Below the pieces are notes generated by a model. That model ran no database searches, had not been told where the DNA came from, and saw only the letters and a program-made list of their open reading frames with translations. Both the position numbers and the translations under genes were made by a program. From NCBI GenBank assembly GCA_040544425.1, contig JBEONO010000031.1, positions 1 to 22,432 of the forward strand: a stretch of DNA of 22,432 bases, in the 5' to 3' direction. Positions 15,290-22,132 of the stretch are shown piece after piece (position 1 is the stretch's first letter; each line of letters begins with the position of its first letter). Source of the stretch: Solimicrobium sp040544425. Its GTDB lineage: Bacteria; Pseudomonadota; Gammaproteobacteria; Burkholderiales; Burkholderiaceae_D.

Positions 15290-15474
15290 TGATGAATAAA
15301 TTTCAAACCAAAGATAAACAGCGCGGCTATATTTTTCTGTCCAGAAAACAGAGTCACAAGCAGGACAGTGCAGCGTATGCCGGTAAAGCCTGCGATATGA
15401 AAAATCCTGTTAAAAGCCGACGTCCCGCTGACGAGGCAGACCGGCAAATCAGACAGGCTTTTGACGCGTACTAA
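15289..15474 (+). CDS. Small basic hypothetical protein (61 aa)
   Basis: A 61-residue basic protein, start ATG 15289 overlapping the previous stop by one base (TGATG), which indicates translational coupling; ATG 15292 is an alternative. Lys, Arg and Gln are abundant and there is no membrane segment. It ends 23 bp before a hairpin with a T-rich tail. I do not recognise a family. Its position as last gene of the PPK2 operon is the main support. Confidence 0.55.
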   Translation: MMNKFQTKDKQRGYIFLSRKQSHKQDSAAYAGKACDMKNPVKSRRPADEADRQIRQAFDAY

Positions 15475-15497
15475 GACACATTTTATTTGACACATTC

Positions 15498-15540
15498 AAA
15501 TCGCATTATTCTCCACACGGTGCGATTTTCTTCTCTCTCT
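15498..15540 (+). terminator. Intrinsic terminator of the PPK2 operon
   Basis: AAATCGCA (15498-15505) pairs exactly with TGCGATTT (15521-15528) around a 15-nt loop, followed by a pyrimidine-rich TTTTCTTCTCTCTCT tail. It lies 24 bp after the last stop of the operon and ahead of the ompA leader. Confidence 0.6.
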
Positions 15541-15729
15541 CAAAAATACAACAACAGCTTCTTATGTTGGATAGCGAACAGTCGGTTTCAGAGGCTTCCA
15601 ATAAACTTCGTTCAACATCAAGTCAATCAAAACGATGAATTCTGTGTGATGCAATACATTGAATTGTTCAATTGATTTTTCAGTCTTCTTGCCAACACAT
15701 TTATTTATCTCTTTACTCAAAGGTCTCTC

Positions 15730-16821
15730 ATGAACAATATCAATAAAATTTCCCTGGCCGTGTTTGCCTTGTGCAGCATCGCCAACTTTAGCGCCTTCGC
15801 ACAGGCTGCCGATGTGCAACCAGCGACATCGACAGACAGCGTCATCACTCAGGCAATGGATTACAACCCTTCCTGGTATATCACGCCAAGCCTGAACATG
15901 ATGCGCCCGGATTCTGAATTCGGCGTTAATGACCACGGCGAAGGTGCTGGCCTGAGTATCGGCAAGCCTGTGTCAGAAGATTGGGATATTCAAATCGGTA
16001 CCAAGTACGGTCGTCAACGTGCCAACGGTTTGAAATATCAGCAAAACACATTGGGCGTTGATGCTCTGTATATGCTGAGCCGTTCAAGCATTCGTCCGTT
16101 TATTTTTGTTGGTGCCGGTTACCAGCAAGACCGCCTGAATAATAATACTGGCGAAGTTCATGCGTATGCACCGTTCCTGGAAGCAGGCTTGGGTGTGCAG
16201 GCAGTGTTGAGCGATCAATGGGCCCTGCAATTGGATTTTCGTCGTGAACACGGCTATCTGAAAGATAATACTTTTGGCAGCAACAGCAATGGCAATAACT
16301 ATCTGAGTCTGGGTGTGAGCTATTCCTTTGACAAATCACCGACAGTAGCGGTGGCCAAGGCCTCCCCTCCTCCTGCACCAGCACCGGCTCCAGTGTATGT
16401 AGCACCAGTTGCGGCACCAGTTGTGGCACCGGCACCAAAATTTGAAAAAGTCGTGTTGACTTCAACCGAACTGTTTGGCTTTGACAAATTCAATCTGCAA
16501 ATGCCACAGCCAAAGCTGGATGATATTGCTACAGCGTTGAACAATAATCCGCAAGTCAATCACGTTGTGATCTCTGGCTACACAGATCGTATCGGTTCAG
16601 ACAAATACAACAACGCTCTGTCATTGAAACGTGCCAACGCTGTCAAAGATTATTTGATCAGCAAAAACATTTCTGCTGACCGTCTGTTCGCAGAAGGAAA
16701 AGGCAAATCAAATCCGATCGTTACTTGTACCGAGAAAAAACTGCAACCGTTGATCGTATGTCTGGAACCGAATCGTCGCGTAGAAGTTGAGCAAATCACG
16801 ATCGAACAGCGCGTCAACTAA
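15730..16821 (+). CDS. ompA: OmpA-family outer-membrane porin
   Basis: A 363-residue protein: signal peptide 1-26 (AFAQA), an eight-strand beta-barrel domain (about 45-200, ending in the SYSF terminal strand), a Pro/Ala hinge (212-236, PAPAPAP repeats) and an OmpA C-terminal domain (245-355). Peptidoglycan-binding residues D286 in GYTDRIGS and R301 in SLKRANAVKDYL are present; NRRVEVE (348-354) is also typical, and C333/C344 may form the disulfide known in OmpA proteins. It anchors the outer membrane to the wall. A leader of about 200 bp follows the previous operon's terminator; a strong terminator lies at 16868. No FNR or CCGAAC-type element is seen upstream, so it may be constitutive. Confidence 0.93.
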   Translation: MNNINKISLAVFALCSIANFSAFAQAADVQPATSTDSVITQAMDYNPSWYITPSLNMMRPDSEFGVNDHGEGAGLSIGKPVSEDWDIQIGTKYGRQRANGLKYQQNTLGVDALYMLSRSSIRPFIFVGAGYQQDRLNNNTGEVHAYAPFLEAGLGVQAVLSDQWALQLDFRREHGYLKDNTFGSNSNGNNYLSLGVSYSFDKSPTVAVAKASPPPAPAPAPVYVAPVAAPVVAPAPKFEKVVLTSTELFGFDKFNLQMPQPKLDDIATALNNNPQVNHVVISGYTDRIGSDKYNNALSLKRANAVKDYLISKNISADRLFAEGKGKSNPIVTCTEKKLQPLIVCLEPNRRVEVEQITIEQRVN

Positions 16822-16867
16822 GAAGTTGAAAACCACCGTCTTCTTCGCTGAAGAAGATGGCTCAAGA

Positions 16868-16906
16868 AAAACCCGGAATGAGCATCATTGGCTCATTCCG
16901 GGTTTT
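16868..16906 (+). terminator. Strong intrinsic terminator of ompA
   Basis: AAAACCCGGAATGAGC pairs perfectly over 16 bp with the arm at 16891-16906, which ends in a run of Ts. It is 46 bp after the ompA stop. The same hairpin recurs, with some mismatches, at about 17163, 17455 and 17750, once per unit of the tandem array. Confidence 0.85.
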
Positions 16907-16953
16907 TTACTTTTCAGGACTGCTGACTTTTTACGAGTTCGAGGCAGTCTTCC

Positions 16954-17133
16954 CGTCATTCCCGCGCAGGCGGGAATCCAGTGCGCGCGAGCGCTGTCGG
17001 CAGCCGAACGGTGCCGAGCATGATGGTTGACGGCAAGGCAGTTCCTTCAACCTGAATCGAATTCGGTGATGTTCGACATTTCACTATCGAGAGCGCTGAC
17101 GCGCACTGGATTCCCGCCTGCGCGGGAATGACG
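16954..17133. mobile_element. MITE-like inverted-repeat element, copy 1
   Basis: 180 bp bounded by a 34-bp perfect terminal inverted repeat beginning CGTCATTCCCGCGCAGGCGG, continuing imperfectly to about 50 bp. The ATTCCCGCN(4)GCGGGAAT core is itself a palindrome of the sort widespread in bacterial intergenic repeats (Neisseria dRS3-like). No transposase is encoded. It sits inside unit 1 of the array. Confidence 0.75.
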
Positions 17134-17250
17134 CATTGTCGCTCAAGAGGATGGTTCATAGCAAAACCCGGAATGAGCATCACTGGTTCATTCCGGATTT
17201 TTCATTGTGGTTGCCGCTGGCATTTTTTTACGAGTGCGAGGCAGTCTTCT

Positions 17251-17427
17251 CGTCATTCCCGCGCAGGCGGGAATCCAGTGTGCGCGAGCGCTTTCGGAAG
17301 CCGAACGGTGCCGAGCATGGTTGACGGCAAGGCAGTTCCTTCAACCTGAATCGAATTCGGTGATGTTCGACATTTCACTATCGAGAGCGCTGACGCGCAC
17401 TAGATTCCCGCCTGCGCGGGAATGACG
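17251..17427. mobile_element. MITE-like inverted-repeat element, copy 2
   Basis: 177 bp with the same ends as copy 1 and an almost identical interior, for example the shared TTCAACCTGAATCGAATTCG. It differs by a 3-bp deletion near the middle (GAGCATGATGG versus GAGCATGG) and scattered changes, such as ACTAGATTCCC in the right arm. Confidence 0.75.
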
Positions 17428-17543
17428 CATTATCGCTGGACAGGATGGCTCAAGAAAAACCCGCAATGAGCATCACTGCCTCATTCCGGGTTTTTCATTG
17501 TGGTTGCCGCTGGAATTTTTTTACGACTGCGAGGCAGTCTTCT

Positions 17544-17720
17544 CGTCATTCCCGCGCAGGCGGGAATCCAGTGCGCGACAGCGCTGTCGGTAGCGAGATA
17601 GTGAAGAGCGCGGATGGCGGCAAGCTAGCACCTTCAACCTGGATCGGATTGGATCATGTTCGACAGTCCACTATCGAAAGCGCTCGCGCGCACTGGATTC
17701 CCGCCTGCGCGGGAATGACG
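17544..17720. mobile_element. MITE-like inverted-repeat element, copy 3
   Basis: 177 bp with intact terminal repeats but a clearly more diverged interior (GATAGTGAAGAGCGCGGATG in place of the copy 1/2 sequence). The conserved ends with a drifted centre suggest selection or conversion on the arms. Confidence 0.75.
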
Positions 17721-17749
17721 CATTGTCGCTCAAGAAGATGGTTCATAGC

Positions 17750-17789
17750 AAAACCCGGAATGAGCATCACTGGCTCATTCCGGGTTTTT
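17750..17789. terminator. Hairpin of the partial fourth unit, between ompA and the coiled-coil gene
   Basis: A 16-bp perfect stem (AAAACCCGGAATGAGC and its complement at 17773-17788) with T-runs reading in both directions. It lies 27 bp beyond the stop of the minus-strand gene at 17816, so it is probably that gene's terminator and perhaps the ancestral copy of the duplicated hairpins. Confidence 0.7.
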
Positions 17790-17815
17790 CATTGGAGTAC
17801 AGCTGAAATTTTTTA

Positions 17816-18052
17816 CTAGAGTTCGAGGCGGTGTTCAATGCGCTCAAGACGTTGATTGAATCCGTCTGCGGATAATTGTTGATTGGCGTCGGCCGCCGCT
17901 AAATGTCCAAGGTGCTGAATGATTGATGCCTGACCTGCTTCGAGGTTGGCTAACCGCGGCTGAACTTCAGTAAGTTTACGTTCAATGCGGTCTTGCCCGG
18001 CTTGAAACCGCTTCAAGTGTTCCAAAATCAGATTTTCAGTACTGTCAGTCAT
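17816..18052 (-). CDS. Small coiled-coil hypothetical protein (78 aa)
   Basis: A 78-residue, mostly helical protein (ILEHLKRFQAGQDRIERKL, then NLEAGQASIIQHLGHL, then FNQRLERIEHRLEL) with heptad-like spacing of Leu and Ile. No signal peptide or membrane helix. It belongs to a group of conserved short 'EHLKRFQ' proteins of unknown role in proteobacteria; oligomerisation is the only property I would infer. Its last codons (EHRLEL) match the roughly 20-bp fragment repeated in the upstream tandem array. It is 186 bp downstream of the FNR-class regulator on the same strand, with a separate promoter likely. Confidence 0.7.
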   Translation of the reverse strand: MTDSTENLILEHLKRFQAGQDRIERKLTEVQPRLANLEAGQASIIQHLGHLAAADANQQLSADGFNQRLERIEHRLEL

Positions 18053-18238
18053 AACGCCCCCGTTTCAATTATCCATCGCACCAATTGCCTATTCAGTTTT
18101 TTTGCACAGTGAATAATACACTACCAAAGTAGCACTTCAAATATTTCCAGCAATTTTTTGCTTAATTTTTAGATAAGGCACAACGTGATTTAGTAACGCG
18201 TGCCCGAGCAATAGCTGAACCTTAGTCAGACTAATTCT

Positions 18239-19045
18239 CTACACACTCAGCTCTTGAGCCAGACGTTTCTGCTTTGCCTTTGGCACAGTCAGATTGCGCA
18301 AGCCAACTTCATCGCAGATCGTGATATCACGATGCCGCACTTCAATCAGGCCGGAATCATCAAGTAAAGACAGTGCCCGGCTGACCGTTTCGAGTTTCAG
18401 ACCCAGATAGCTGCCCATATCATTTCTGGTCATGCGCAGATTGAAATGCGATTTCGAATACCCCATTTTGAAAAACCGTCCGGACAGATTCAGCAGGAAA
18501 TTCGCCACCCGTACTTCGGCATTTTTTGCCGAGAGCAGGCACAGGCGATGCTGTTGAAACACCAGTTCGACACTGACCAGATTTAACAACGCCCGTTCGA
18601 ACACATGATATGTTTTGCTGATCGTATTCAGTTTTGCCAGCGGCAGCAGTATCACATCGCAGTCAGACAGCGCCACGACGCTGGAGCAATGCTTGCCCGC
18701 ATGGAGCCCATCCACACCAAGGATGTCGCCTTTCATCTGAAAATTGACGACCTGTTCATGGCCAAACTCATCCCACAGGGATGATTTGGTAAAGCCCGAG
18801 TTGACCAAATACAGCGTGTCACTTTTATCGCCTTCGGAAAAAATGGTATGCCCGCTTTTGTAATGCATGTGCTGAAACAGTTCCTGATCGTGCTGTTGCA
18901 TCGAGGAAAACGGAATCTGTAAATAACGCGCAATGTCCGCAATATTCGAACGCAGCGCAACCGGCCGCAGTGCTGATTGAGGGTAATTGCCAAAGTGAAT
19001 TGGCTTTGACGCATACCTGGTTGGGAGTTCGGTTGACTGCAGCAT
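18239..19045 (-). CDS. CRP/FNR-superfamily regulator (FNR-type DNA binding, no Fe-S cysteines)
   Basis: A 268-residue regulator from the ATG at 19045, chosen for AAGGA five bases upstream; the frame is open a further 37 codons. Residues about 45-160 form the cNMP-fold sensor (HYKSGHTIFSEGD, SDTLYLVNSGFTKSS), 165-200 the long dimer helix, and 205-245 a winged helix (RNDMGSYLGLKLETVSRAL). E219, S222 and R223 match FNR E209, S212 and R213, which read TTGAT-N4-ATCAA. The N-terminal CxxC-type cluster ligands of FNR are absent: from this start the first cysteine is at 120. Oxygen sensing by an Fe-S cluster is therefore unlikely; it may be DNR/FixK-like or respond to another ligand. A perfect target site is at 10181. 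Divergent from the lmo0937-type gene. Confidence 0.9.
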   Translation of the reverse strand: MLQSTELPTRYASKPIHFGNYPQSALRPVALRSNIADIARYLQIPFSSMQQHDQELFQHMHYKSGHTIFSEGDKSDTLYLVNSGFTKSSLWDEFGHEQVVNFQMKGDILGVDGLHAGKHCSSVVALSDCDVILLPLAKLNTISKTYHVFERALLNLVSVELVFQQHRLCLLSAKNAEVRVANFLLNLSGRFFKMGYSKSHFNLRMTRNDMGSYLGLKLETVSRALSLLDDSGLIEVRHRDITICDEVGLRNLTVPKAKQKRLAQELSV

Positions 19046-19194
19046 AGATTTCCTTGTGATTGGATTCGAATTGGTGGAAGCACTCTCAGGACATGACCCA
19101 TGACCATGACTGATCATGATGCATCTGCCTGCGCTGATCAGTGTGGTATCGAACATAAGTTTGTATTTTTGACTAAAAAAACTAGCGGCCTGCC

Positions 19195-19239
19195 TGTGTG
19201 TGATGGCGAACAGACCACGCGAAACCGGTCGGTCATACT
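19195..19239 (+). promoter_or_regulatory. Shared-architecture stress promoter of the lmo0937-type gene
   Basis: TGTGTGTGATGGCGAAC (19195-19211) is followed after exactly 22 nt by CATACT (19234-19239), a 4/6 match to TATAAT and 5/6 to TATACT. This leaves a leader of about 85 nt before the ATG at 19329. Confidence 0.5.
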
Positions 19240-19328
19240 GGCTCTGTTGTGATAAGCAAAATAGAGTCGCAGGCTGTAACGCTCACAATAAAATCCAATT
19301 AACTTCAAATCGAATCAAGGAGTCTGTC

Positions 19329-19478
19329 ATGCTATATACCATCGCTGTTGTTCTCGTTATCCTGTGGCTGCTCGGGCTGGTCACATCGTATACTCTGGGT
19401 GGCTTCATCCATATCCTGTTAGTCATTGCGGTCATCATGATCCTGGTGAATCTCATCAGCGGCCGCTCAGCGCTGTAG
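19329..19478 (+). CDS. lmo0937-family small two-helix membrane protein
   Basis: A 49-residue protein from the ATG at 19329 after a strong AAGGAG. Two hydrophobic helices (about 4-22 and 26-43) flank a SYTLGGFIH turn. The LYTIA..LVILWLLGLV..YTLGGFIHILLVIA pattern is typical of the lmo0937 family (DUF5670), small inner-membrane proteins often induced by envelope or osmotic stress and of unknown function. A bidirectional terminator follows 23 bp after the stop. Confidence 0.85.
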   Translation: MLYTIAVVLVILWLLGLVTSYTLGGFIHILLVIAVIMILVNLISGRSAL

Positions 19479-19501
19479 CTCTGAATAAAGCCAGATAAGA
19501 A

Positions 19502-19533
19502 AAGGGACGCAACACCAAAGTGTTGCGTCCCTT
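19502..19533. terminator. Bidirectional intrinsic terminator
   Basis: AAGGGACGCAACAC pairs perfectly over 14 bp with its complement around a CAAA loop, followed by TTAATTT on the plus strand and a T-rich TTTTCTTAT on the minus strand. It separates the plus-strand small gene from the convergent DUF883 operon and likely serves both. Confidence 0.85.
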
Positions 19534-19558
19534 AATTTATTGCCGGAACAGTTTCTTG

Positions 19559-19861
19559 TTAACGACGGCCCAGTATCACACCCAACAACAAGCCGATGCC
19601 TGCGCCGGTCGCAATCGAACGCCATGGGTTTTCTTTAACGTAGTGATTGGTCGATGCCGCCATTTCCTTGCCGGCCGATAAAGCATTGGCGTGCGATTCT
19701 TTTGCCTTATTGATTGCGGCATCCATCAATACCATGCCTTGCTGATACATCTCTTCGGCTTTGTCGCCAGTCAATGAGGCTGCAGCGACCAACAGTTCTT
19801 GCGCATCGCTGACTAACAGTTTGACGTCGCGATTAACTGCATAGAAATTTTTTTCCAACAT
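19559..19861 (-). CDS. DUF883-family (ElaB/YqjD-like) ribosome-associated membrane protein
   Basis: A 100-residue protein, start ATG 19861 after AGGAGT. A long amphipathic helix (10-75) precedes the ENPWRSIATGAGIGLLLGVILGRR tail (77-100), the hallmark of DUF883: a conserved P-W then a C-terminal membrane helix ending in arginines. E. coli YqjD and ElaB anchor ribosomes at the membrane in stationary phase; the same role here is inference. Last gene of a four-gene operon, 45 bp behind the ferritin-like gene. Confidence 0.9.
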   Translation of the reverse strand: MLEKNFYAVNRDVKLLVSDAQELLVAAASLTGDKAEEMYQQGMVLMDAAINKAKESHANALSAGKEMAASTNHYVKENPWRSIATGAGIGLLLGVILGRR

Positions 19862-19906
19862 AATGTACTCCTGAGTATGGTTTGAATAAAGTGTGCTGCT
19901 GAATGA

Positions 19907-20434
19907 CTAGGCGAGCAGATCACGCATATCGTCCGCGTGTTCTTCTTCCATGGCCATGATACTGATCAGCAAATGCTTGGTGGTCGGATCGGTCTCACCG
20001 ATCTTGACGATCATCTGACGATAAGACTCGATGGCAACCCGTTCGGCAATCAGATTTGCTCTGATCATCGCCTGAATACTGTCGGAATCATCGTACTCGG
20101 CATGACTGCGCTCAATTAACGTCGCCGGATTAAAATCAGGCGCGCCATTCAATTGAACGATGCGCTCCGCCAGACGGTCAGCATGCCCCTGCTCTTCGAT
20201 GGCATGCTGCAGGAACTCGGCCTTGATCGAACCGTTTTGCAATCCGGTGGCCGTGTAATAGTGACGCTTGTAGCGCAGCACGCAGACCAGTTCAGTGGCC
20301 AGTGCCGCGTTAAGCATGTTGATAATTGCGTGACGGTCAGCCTGATAACCGACTGTCACGCTGCCATCTTCGGTATTTTTCGCAGCAGCACGGATCGCTG
20401 CTTTGTCAATACCGGTGATTTCTGTTTGACTCAT
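19907..20434 (-). CDS. Ferritin-like/bacterioferritin-family protein
   Basis: A 175-residue four-helix ferritin-like protein; ATG 20434 follows AAGGAGC. Candidate di-iron ligands are E48, E80/E81 with H84 (EEQGHADR), E131 (AERVAIESY) and E163/E164 with H166 (MEEEHADD). The E-x-x-H pairs and the NMLNAALATELVCVLRYKRHYY helix fit the bacterioferritin/Dps-like branch used to oxidise and store iron, or to protect DNA. There is no obvious heme-binding Met at the Bfr position, so I would not call it Bfr. Third gene of the operon, 29 bp after the OmpA-type lipoprotein. Confidence 0.85.
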   Translation of the reverse strand: MSQTEITGIDKAAIRAAAKNTEDGSVTVGYQADRHAIINMLNAALATELVCVLRYKRHYYTATGLQNGSIKAEFLQHAIEEQGHADRLAERIVQLNGAPDFNPATLIERSHAEYDDSDSIQAMIRANLIAERVAIESYRQMIVKIGETDPTTKHLLISIMAMEEEHADDMRDLLA

Positions 20435-20463
20435 GATGCTCCTTGGTTATTTTGAACAATGCA

Positions 20464-21354
20464 TTAACGCTGAATAATTTTGCCATTCGCATCCGAGATC
20501 ACAATCTCAACCCGGCGATTCATTTGACGATTTGCCGAAGTATCATTGGCCGCAACCGGAAATTGCTCACCGAAGCCACGTACTGCTACGCGATCACCGG
20601 AAATGCCCATTCCCTGCAAGGCGCTCTTTACCGATTGGGCACGGCGCTCCGACAATTCCTGATTATGGGCTGCACTACCGGTACTGTCGGTGTAACCTTC
20701 GACCAATACTGTGCGCTGTGGATTTTGATTCAATACATCAGCCAGTTTCTGTGCCGTGCGCATGCCATCCGAAGTCAGACGTGACAGATCAGTACCAAAC
20801 AAGACATCACCCAGGGTAATCACCAGGCCGCGATCAGTCTGTTTTGCTGCCAGATCAGCCAATTGGGCTTGCAACTGAGCTGCCTGGGCTTTTGCCGCGT
20901 CGGTCTGACGCTGTGAAGCGGCTGCATCTGCCAGGGCTGCCTGTGCCGTTGCTTGAGATTCTGCGGCGCTTTGTTTGGCTTTATCGGCTTCCAGAGTGCG
21001 CTGATTCAAAACCATCGCATCGCGTTCTTTGGCAGTACTGGCCAGCTCTTTCTCAGCCATTTTCTGTTTGGTCACTTCGCGTGCCACACCGATTTTGGAT
21101 TTGGCAACGTAAGCCAGTTTATCCACGTCTTCGGCACTCTTGTCTTTGGTCGATGCTTCGTTAGCCTGATTCATTGCCTCAGTTGCCTGTTGCATTTCCA
21201 GTGGCGCCATGCGCTCGACGTTTGGATTGCTGTGGATTACCGCGTAGTCGCTGCGGGTCTGCTCCAGCAGGCTGGTGCTTCTTGGTGTGGTGCTGCAGGC
21301 AGTCATCAAGACGGCGATGGTAATGAGGGATGGAACGAGTAAGAATTTTTTCAT
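20464..21354 (-). CDS. DUF4398-OmpA lipoprotein
   Basis: A 296-residue outer-membrane-type lipoprotein. The signal peptide ends LMTAC with the lipidated cysteine at C20. A DUF4398 helical segment (about 30-110, APLEMQQATEAMNQANEAS) continues into an Ala/Gln-rich coiled coil (110-172), then an OmpA C-terminal domain (178-290) with GYTDSTGSAAHNQELSERRA, which has the peptidoglycan-binding D and R residues, and NRQMNRRVEI. It links the outer membrane to peptidoglycan. It follows the shorter DUF4398 lipoprotein by 33 bp and shares its N-terminal domain, so the pair probably arose by duplication of that domain or act together. Confidence 0.92.
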   Translation of the reverse strand: MKKFLLVPSLITIAVLMTACSTTPRSTSLLEQTRSDYAVIHSNPNVERMAPLEMQQATEAMNQANEASTKDKSAEDVDKLAYVAKSKIGVAREVTKQKMAEKELASTAKERDAMVLNQRTLEADKAKQSAAESQATAQAALADAAASQRQTDAAKAQAAQLQAQLADLAAKQTDRGLVITLGDVLFGTDLSRLTSDGMRTAQKLADVLNQNPQRTVLVEGYTDSTGSAAHNQELSERRAQSVKSALQGMGISGDRVAVRGFGEQFPVAANDTSANRQMNRRVEIVISDANGKIIQR

Positions 21355-21387
21355 GATATTTTCCTGGTGAATTTTTGCGTAATCAGA

Positions 21388-21765
21388 TTATTGATTGGCG
21401 TGGTTGATTTGTTCTTGTAAAACCTGAATGTCGTTTTGCAGTGCGCCAGCGGCTGCCTGGGCTTTGGCCGTGTCAGCTTTGCTTTGCGCTAATTTGGCAT
21501 CAGCCTGCGCTGCTTTGGCCAGGTCATCGGCTTTTTTGTAATCTTTCTTGGCCATGGCTGCATTGGCTGCATCAAGTTTTTCACGTGCCGAACGCATTTC
21601 GAGTGGGGCATATTCTGCTCCACCGGCGCTTGAAGCGTTATTGACGGCAGCATTCGATACCGCAACGTCAGCCGTGGCCGGTGTCTTCATACTGCTGCAA
21701 CCGGTAGCCAGAACGACTGTTGCGAAACATGCTGCGATGATGCTGAGTTTGGAATTGTTATTCAT
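21388..21765 (-). CDS. DUF4398 lipoprotein
   Basis: A 125-residue lipoprotein from the ATG at 21765 after AGGAG (an upstream extension is open but contains the promoter). The signal peptide ends LATGC with the lipidated cysteine at C23. The APLEMRSAREKLDAANAAM segment (53-71) and the YKKADDLAKAAQADAKLAQ repeat (76-94) are the DUF4398 pattern shared with the next gene; a coiled coil fills the C-terminus. It probably sits on the periplasmic face of the outer membrane. First gene of the operon controlled from 21811-21859. Confidence 0.88.
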   Translation of the reverse strand: MNNNSKLSIIAACFATVVLATGCSSMKTPATADVAVSNAAVNNASSAGGAEYAPLEMRSAREKLDAANAAMAKKDYKKADDLAKAAQADAKLAQSKADTAKAQAAAGALQNDIQVLQEQINHANQ

Positions 21766-21810
21766 GTTGTTTCTCCTGATAGTTATTAATCGATTTGTGC
21801 TGCTAACGAT

Positions 21811-21859
21811 GTTATAGGCTACTTGAATATCAGGGTCGGTTCGGTGGCGCACATTCGAT
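21811..21859 (-). promoter_or_regulatory. Shared-architecture stress promoter of the DUF4398 operon (best copy)
   Basis: On the minus strand ATGTGCGCCACCGAAC (21854-21839) is followed after exactly 22 nt by TATAAC (21816-21811), a 5/6 match to the -10 consensus. No -35 TTGACA is present at 17 bp; CGACCC occupies that place. The start would be near 21804, giving a leader of about 40 nt to the ATG at 21765. Confidence 0.55.
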
Positions 21860-22030
21860 TGAGTTTGCCGGAAAGGATTTATTTTTTTGACTTGTGTACA
21901 GAAGTTTGAGATTTGAAGCCGCAAAGTGGTGCCCAAAAAGGGGACTTTGTTTTTGATGGATGAATCGTTGGTTTGTTCAGTAATGGAAGAGATCAGGCAA
22001 TGCTTGCCTGGCTAACAGATTACAGACTTG

Positions 22031-22125
22031 CGTCGTTCCCGCGGGGGTAGGCGGGAACCTGGCGTCGTAAGCTCCGGTTGCGAACAAACGACGCCAGGTT
22101 CCCGCCTGAACCCGCAGAGCGACGG
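22031..22125. repeat. Imperfect inverted-repeat element, unrelated interior to the 17-kb copies
   Basis: GGCGGGAACCTGGCGTCGT (22050-22068) pairs exactly with 22088-22106 around a 19-nt loop; the outer flanks CGTCGTTCCCGCGG and its rough complement extend it to about 95 bp. It resembles the CGTCATTCCCGCG element at 16954 in its end sequence but not in its centre. No gene is carried. Confidence 0.65.
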
Positions 22126-22132
22126 GTCGCCT

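Larger units (their letters stand above)
16845..17840. repeat. 294-bp tandem repeat array (three full units plus a partial fourth)
   Basis: Units begin at 16845, 17139, 17433 and 17726 with a TCGCT(g/c)-aagaGGATGG-like start, giving periods of 294, 294 and 293 bp. Each unit contains, in order, the ompA-type terminator hairpin, an A/T-rich spacer, about 20 bp matching the 3' end of the coiled-coil gene at 17816 (GAGTTCGAGGCAGTCTTC), and an inverted-repeat element of 177-180 bp. The partial unit 4 keeps the hairpin, spacer and the real gene end but lacks the element. Units 1 and 3 share CTCAAGAAAAACCC while units 2 and 4 share TTCATAGCAAAACCC, so duplication and gene conversion both seem involved. 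Open frames through the array are artefacts. Confidence 0.9.

Noticed and set aside
16787..17819. Open frames with SRAGGNPV-type translations through the tandem array
   Set aside because: They read through the inverted-repeat element (CGTCATTCCCGCG), which gives the familiar false RHSRAGGNP protein in many genomes. They recur once per unit and have no ribosome sites.
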